64,000 nt of DNA from positions 62,001 to 126,000 of the forward strand of contig NZ_CP034692.1 in the NCBI RefSeq assembly GCF_004114375.1. The letters are read 5' to 3'. The notes below the pieces were generated by a model. That model was given only the letters and a program-made list of their open reading frames with translations, was not told the origin of the DNA and searched no databases. Of the stretch, positions 60,310-64,000 are shown in pieces (the first letter of the stretch is position 1; the number at the start of each line of letters is the position of its first letter). Source of the DNA: Halorubrum sp. BOL3-1. Its GTDB lineage: Archaea > Halobacteriota > Halobacteria > Halobacteriales > Haloferacaceae. Made by a program: the position numbers and the translations under genes.

Positions 60310-60585
60310 CTACTGTAAGACATCGGGAAGTTCATCGCTCTGAGACCGAGCAACTTCAGGATCAACATCGAGATCACGGATTTCCTCGTCGGTTGGAGTC
60401 CGCCCGCCATCGCCTTCTACCGCCTCAATGACGGCATCAAGATTATCAAGTGCTACGTCCCGGCTTTTACCTTGAGCGGTCACTCTAACGCGGAGATCAC
60501 GAGCCGTCCACTGACCATCCGGATTCTTCACTAAGCGGATTTCCCGGTCAGGAGGGTCCGAATTACCAGAATTGGCTCGTGCCAT
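60310..60585 (-). CDS. hicB: HicB-like antitoxin (module 2)
   Basis: 91 residues: EIRLVKNPDGQWTARDLRVR, VTAQGKSRDVALDNLDAVIE, then a tail PTDEEIRDLDVDPE. Same gene order (hicB then hicA) as module 1 but more diverged. ATG 60585 chosen over the Met at 60672. Confidence 0.8.
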   Translation of the reverse strand: MARANSGNSDPPDREIRLVKNPDGQWTARDLRVRVTAQGKSRDVALDNLDAVIEAVEGDGGRTPTDEEIRDLDVDPEVARSQSDELPDVLQ

Positions 60586-60732
60586 ACGTGCCGGTACTTC
60601 ATCGAGACGCAAAACATTTCGGGAGATCCCCCATCTCACACGGACCATTGATGTTCGATACGCAGCTCTCACCGAACGGCTGTTTCAGGCGAGAATGTAT
60701 CTGAAAAATGGGATTTCAAGAGCCTATTTCGC

Positions 60733-61728
60733 TTAAATCCCGAGATCGCGGAACGTCCACTCGTCCGAGAGATCTGTATCGAATCCCGTCTCGTCGACGA
60801 GCTCGCGGATGCGTTGTTCGACTGTCTCGTCGAGTTCGAAGGTATACGCTAACTCGTCGTGCCAGTCGTAGTACCGCGGCATTCCCGGCCAGTAGTCGTC
60901 CGTTTTCAGCCCGTAGACGCAGTCGAGCAGGTAGCGACGATGAGGCATATCGTCGCGGGTGACACGAGGAAGCGTCCCGGTGATCGACTCGTCTCGCACT
61001 AATTGTTCGAGTAGATCGACCGCGGCATACTGGTCAGCATAAAAAGCGTGTTCGAGCGTTGGGTTGACGGAGAAGATATCTTTTGACGCACGATCGTGGA
61101 GCCGGTCGGCAACCGAGTGGTCGGGATGTCCGATCCCCCACCCGTACGCGTGGACTTCCTCGCGTGCGACGTCATCGGTGTCAGGCGCGTTCACCGCGAC
61201 GGCATCTAGATATTCGAGTGCTCTAACCGGGACCGCTTCGACACCGTCGGTTATGCGCGTCCGAATGAGACATCGCCCGACGGCGTTTGCGATTGCGGGT
61301 GTGACGAGTGGAACGTCATCTCCTATCGTCGGGTCATGCGCATCGAGTACGTCCTCAAGGAACGGCCATCCGTTTGCTCTCGCTGCCTCGTCGAGGCCGT
61401 TGCTGACGCGCTCGTAGTATTGCCAAAACACGTCCCGAAACGCGTCTCCACCGCTGTCTCCATCGACTGCGGCCGAGAGTGCCGATTCGAACTCGACGAC
61501 TGCGTCGTGAAGGGCAGCCACCTCTCCGTCCGAGAAACGGTCAAGCAAGTCATCGAGTTCGGTGACGGCTGGGTTTCGTTGTTCGGTCGGCGACGAGTCT
61601 ACAGACGCGGACTCCGCTGAATTGGGTGACGAGGAGAACGGATCCGATTGGGTCCCACTACAGTCGTGGAGGCGGAGACGACTAAGCGTCTGAAACGGTT
61701 CTCCGCAATCGTCGCACTCGTGAGCCAT
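60733..61728 (-). CDS. C2H2-headed hypothetical protein
   Basis: 331 residues. It starts with a C2H2-like finger CDDCGEPFQTLSRLRLHDCS, then a Ser-rich linker, then about 270 acidic residues of mostly helical, unrecognised sequence, with segments VFWQYYERVSNGLDEAARAN and HAFYADQYAAVDLLEQLVRD. Convergent with nothing; divergent from the HEAT-repeat gene. Function unknown. Confidence 0.65.
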   Translation of the reverse strand: MAHECDDCGEPFQTLSRLRLHDCSGTQSDPFSSSPNSAESASVDSSPTEQRNPAVTELDDLLDRFSDGEVAALHDAVVEFESALSAAVDGDSGGDAFRDVFWQYYERVSNGLDEAARANGWPFLEDVLDAHDPTIGDDVPLVTPAIANAVGRCLIRTRITDGVEAVPVRALEYLDAVAVNAPDTDDVAREEVHAYGWGIGHPDHSVADRLHDRASKDIFSVNPTLEHAFYADQYAAVDLLEQLVRDESITGTLPRVTRDDMPHRRYLLDCVYGLKTDDYWPGMPRYYDWHDELAYTFELDETVEQRIRELVDETGFDTDLSDEWTFRDLGI

Positions 61729-61874
61729 AGTCTGCCTACAGGTGTGTGAGAGAAAGGTGTTCCGTGAAAGAACTGTGTACCCCCCCTATTTTCGTCCGTC
61801 AGCAGCGGGTTAGTGATCAGGACTAGCACGGCTGCTGGGGAAACTATTCGTTCGCGTGGTTGAATGAGTATCAT

Positions 61875-63113
61875 ATGAGTGACGACGGGGATTCCCGTTC
61901 GACGCTTGACCGCGTCAGAGCGAAGAAACGGGAGGTGTCTCCCGAAACGGGGTATCAGCTCGTGGAGTGGGATCTGATGAAACCGCCGGCAGAGCAAATT
62001 ATGAAGCGGAGTCAGCGGTGGCTGACGTTGTCGGACGTGTCGGTTCCACAACAGACGGAGTTCACGGACTGGTCTGTATTCGATCGGTATACGAACGAGT
62101 ACGTGCGGTCGGCGTTCCAAGATCTCCCTGAGGAACCGGAGCCGGAGAGCATTCCGGACGCGCTTCAAGCGATCGAAACCGGGGACGAGTGGGAAAAGCG
62201 TATCGCGCTCGTCCGACTCAAACGAATCGCTGAACGCCATCCTGACGCGTGCGAGTCCGTTGTTCCTCGCCTCTCGAAGATTCTCCCGGAGAGCGACCTC
62301 GCGGTACAAGCGGAAGTCACCGGGATTTTCAGCGTGCTTGCTGAGGAGTCTCCCGCACTTGTTACACCGGCGCTCGACGTGTTGAGCGATTTCCTGACGC
62401 CGGACACCGATGACCACGTGTTGAAGAATGCACTCTCAGCGATCAAGGAGATCGCAGAGGAGGACGCGTCTGCGGTTACCGATGTGGTCCCGCGATGTGA
62501 AGTGTTGCTCCAAGACGAGACGCGCGAAACGATACGAGTCCTGTTGATCTTGGAACGCGTTGCTGACGAACATCCGGAGACGGTGCTCCCGACCGTTCCA
62601 ACGCTCATCGAGTACACAACGGATGTCTCGAACGGTAACCGTGTCGGGGCGCTGTCTGTCTTGGGACGAGTTTCGAAAGCGTATCCCAACGTAGCGACTG
62701 ACGTGATCCCGACGGCCCACGAGTTACTCTCCACAGACGACGATCAGCTCAGAGCGAACGCGGCTGGGATCCTCGCCGATCAAGCTGAGGAGTATCCCGA
62801 GGAAGTGCGACCGACCGTTCCTGATGTCATCGAACTGCTCGGTGACGAGGATGAGTATGTCCGGTATAACGCGACGTCGATTCTCGCTCGGATCGCCGAA
62901 CACTACCCGAACGTCGTTGAACCCGCGACTGAAACGTTACTCGCTTCGCTCGACGAAGACCGCGCAGCGGCGCGTGAAAACGCGTGCTGGGCGCTCGGCC
63001 GTCTCACTGCGACGACCGCGGAAGACGCGCTTCGGGCACGCGCTGAACACGACTCCAATGAACGTGTTCGCAACGTCGCATCGTGGGCACTCGATGAGAT
63101 CAACGATGGGTAG
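61875..63113 (+). CDS. HEAT-repeat protein
   Basis: 412 residues. After an 85-residue N-terminus come about eight 38-residue HEAT units, each with an A-helix/B-helix pattern such as ALVRLKRIAERHPDACESVV, ILERVADEHPETVLPTVPTL and YNATSILARIAEHYPNVVEP. The array runs to the C-terminus (ENACWALGRLTATTAEDALR). A protein-protein scaffold is likely; partner unknown. Start ATG 61875 (an alternative lies 15 bp upstream). Confidence 0.8.
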   Translation: MSDDGDSRSTLDRVRAKKREVSPETGYQLVEWDLMKPPAEQIMKRSQRWLTLSDVSVPQQTEFTDWSVFDRYTNEYVRSAFQDLPEEPEPESIPDALQAIETGDEWEKRIALVRLKRIAERHPDACESVVPRLSKILPESDLAVQAEVTGIFSVLAEESPALVTPALDVLSDFLTPDTDDHVLKNALSAIKEIAEEDASAVTDVVPRCEVLLQDETRETIRVLLILERVADEHPETVLPTVPTLIEYTTDVSNGNRVGALSVLGRVSKAYPNVATDVIPTAHELLSTDDDQLRANAAGILADQAEEYPEEVRPTVPDVIELLGDEDEYVRYNATSILARIAEHYPNVVEPATETLLASLDEDRAAARENACWALGRLTATTAEDALRARAEHDSNERVRNVASWALDEINDG

Positions 63114-63311
63114 CTGAGGTCTCGATATCCGGGGAGCCCCACCGTGCGTATCGATACGTGGGGTATGCCAAACGACTCCTTGGATAAACCGGACAGATTA
63201 GATTGGTGCTTTTGTGTGAAATACAGGGTGTGAGTCGGTTAAGAGAAGCCAATCACACTCGGAGAGTCAGGTCGTTAACAGCAGTAGCCAGATTGACTGG
63301 GCAACTGATGA

Positions 63312-63596
63312 CTACGACTCGGACGCCGCTCCGACTTCGTCAGCGATCGCTTGGAGATCAGCCTTCCGGAAGGTGGAGTCGTCGGCCGCCTCCCTCGACT
63401 CTGCGATACCGATGTGCGCCCGGATGAGCTGACGCATCTGCGGTGTTGATGACCGTCCACCCTCGTCGACACCGATTCCGAGAGACTCACGAATTGCTTG
63501 TAGCTCCTCCTTCGTGAACGACGCTTTGATTTCCCGTTCGAAGCGGCCAGTTGCCACTCGAATCGCGTTTTGAAGTTCTTGGACGGTCGGACTCAT
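63312..63596 (-). CDS. Small SAP/HeH-like hypothetical protein
   Basis: 94 residues. Two related helix-extended-helix-like parts, SFTKEELQAIRESLGI with MRQLIRAHIGI and TFRKADLQAIADEVG, recall SAP-type modules that bind DNA or termini of helicases. Function unknown. Located at the end of the C2H2/HEAT cluster. Confidence 0.6.
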   Translation of the reverse strand: MSPTVQELQNAIRVATGRFEREIKASFTKEELQAIRESLGIGVDEGGRSSTPQMRQLIRAHIGIAESREAADDSTFRKADLQAIADEVGAASES

Positions 63597-63960
63597 GAAT
63601 CTCTACTCTCCGCTTATCCCCTCAAAGTTCCTACTCAGTTGCGGTGTGACGTTCCTAATGATTCGGACTTACTCCCGTCACTGCTGAACAGAATCCGACA
63701 TACTATCAGACCACAGTACATCCAACTAAGAATCAGTACTCAGCGACGAGGGAGATCCGATATGGTCGTGCTGTCAGTCGGACATCCGTACAGTGAATCT
63801 GAATTCGGGCGTTTCAGGCATTCTATAGTCGGAAATCAGCGTACATTGGGACAAGGATTTATACGTAACTGGGTGATTTCAGGAGGTGCGATGTAATAGG
63901 CCACCAATTACACAATAGGAGACAAGAACAGTTGGCTGATCAACTCACCAAATAACCACA
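63597..63960. other. Promoter-rich spacer before the right-edge gene
   Basis: 364 bp of AT-rich DNA with no supported gene. GGAGGTG at 63882-63888 sits just before ATGTAA, a non-productive start. A TTTATACG box is near 63857. Confidence 0.5.
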
Positions 63961-64000
63961 ATGACAACAAACCACGAAATCGAAACAATAGTAGAGGCCG
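63961..64000 (+). CDS. Start of a gene cut by the right edge
   Basis: ATG 63961 opens MTTNHEIETIVEA and runs to the last base. Only 13 codons are visible, so nothing can be said of its function; the AT-rich codon use is typical of the accessory region. Confidence 0.45.
   Translation, partial: MTTNHEIETIVEA

Noticed and set aside
1-64000. CRISPR array
   Set aside because: No run of regularly spaced identical repeats was found; the repeats present are two-copy tandems, MITEs and insertion-sequence ends.

Overview
The window comes from a high-GC haloarchaeon. The proteins are strongly acidic (Asp/Glu-rich), genes are mostly leaderless with TATA-like boxes 25-30 bp upstream, and there are Tat-type signals, archaea-restricted families (DUF63, DUF2150) and a tRNA-Val. 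GC content, gene families and repeat types fit a Halorubrum-like genus, but that genus call is inference.

Layout. (1) About 1-19.1 kb is compact, GC-rich chromosome of core type: a 3-hydroxyacyl-CoA dehydrogenase cut by the left edge, an AlkA-like glycosylase, an MFS carrier, an FAD oxidoreductase, a solitary Dam-type adenine methylase, a UspA/DUF63 pair, a TatD-like hydrolase, a penicillin-acylase-like hydrolase and a CinA-like protein. (2) From about 19.1 kb onward base composition drops and the DNA becomes an accessory mosaic. 19.1-24.9 kb holds a frameshifted relic, msrA copy 1, an FKBP pseudogene, a divergent regulator/TIR-like pair, tRNA-Val(CAC), a tyrosine integrase and a MutY/Mig-like glycosylase. 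(3) 24.9-38.1 kb is an insertion-sequence graveyard. It contains a second integrase with a membrane-anchor tail, a broken IS1595-type element carrying an IS630-related MITE, an IS5 element, truncated CPBP-protease and P450 genes, a cupin, a nonsense-mutated monooxygenase, msrA copy 2, an ATPase interrupted by a 127-bp MITE, a decayed HTH/PemK-MazF pair and a HerA-type ATPase. (4) 38.2-49.3 kb is an intact catabolic island: an RHH regulator, then a probable operon for a substrate-binding lipoprotein, HyuA, HyuB, an MFS carrier and LivH-M-G-F. It reads as import and ATP-dependent opening of a hydantoin/oxoproline-like cyclic amide. (5) 49.4-64 kb is again a mosaic: gene relics, two HicBA modules, a DMT exporter, an intact HTH/PemK-MazF pair, an acyl-CoA synthetase/dehydrogenase pair whose synthetase is broken by an IS5 that is itself broken by an IS630, and a cluster of uncharacterised C2H2, HEAT-repeat and SAP-like genes.

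The most unusual signals are relational. Four separate decayed pieces of queC (preQ0 synthase) lie on the same strand, three of them beside HicBA modules. A fully resolved three-level insertion nest has exact target duplications. A 127-bp MITE family makes 8-bp duplications. msrA occurs twice, each copy with its upstream non-coding region. A glycosylase relic repeats the N-terminus of an intact gene 25 kb away. A divergent regulator/TIR-like pair carries a frameshift in a nine-base homopolymer. No CRISPR array was seen.
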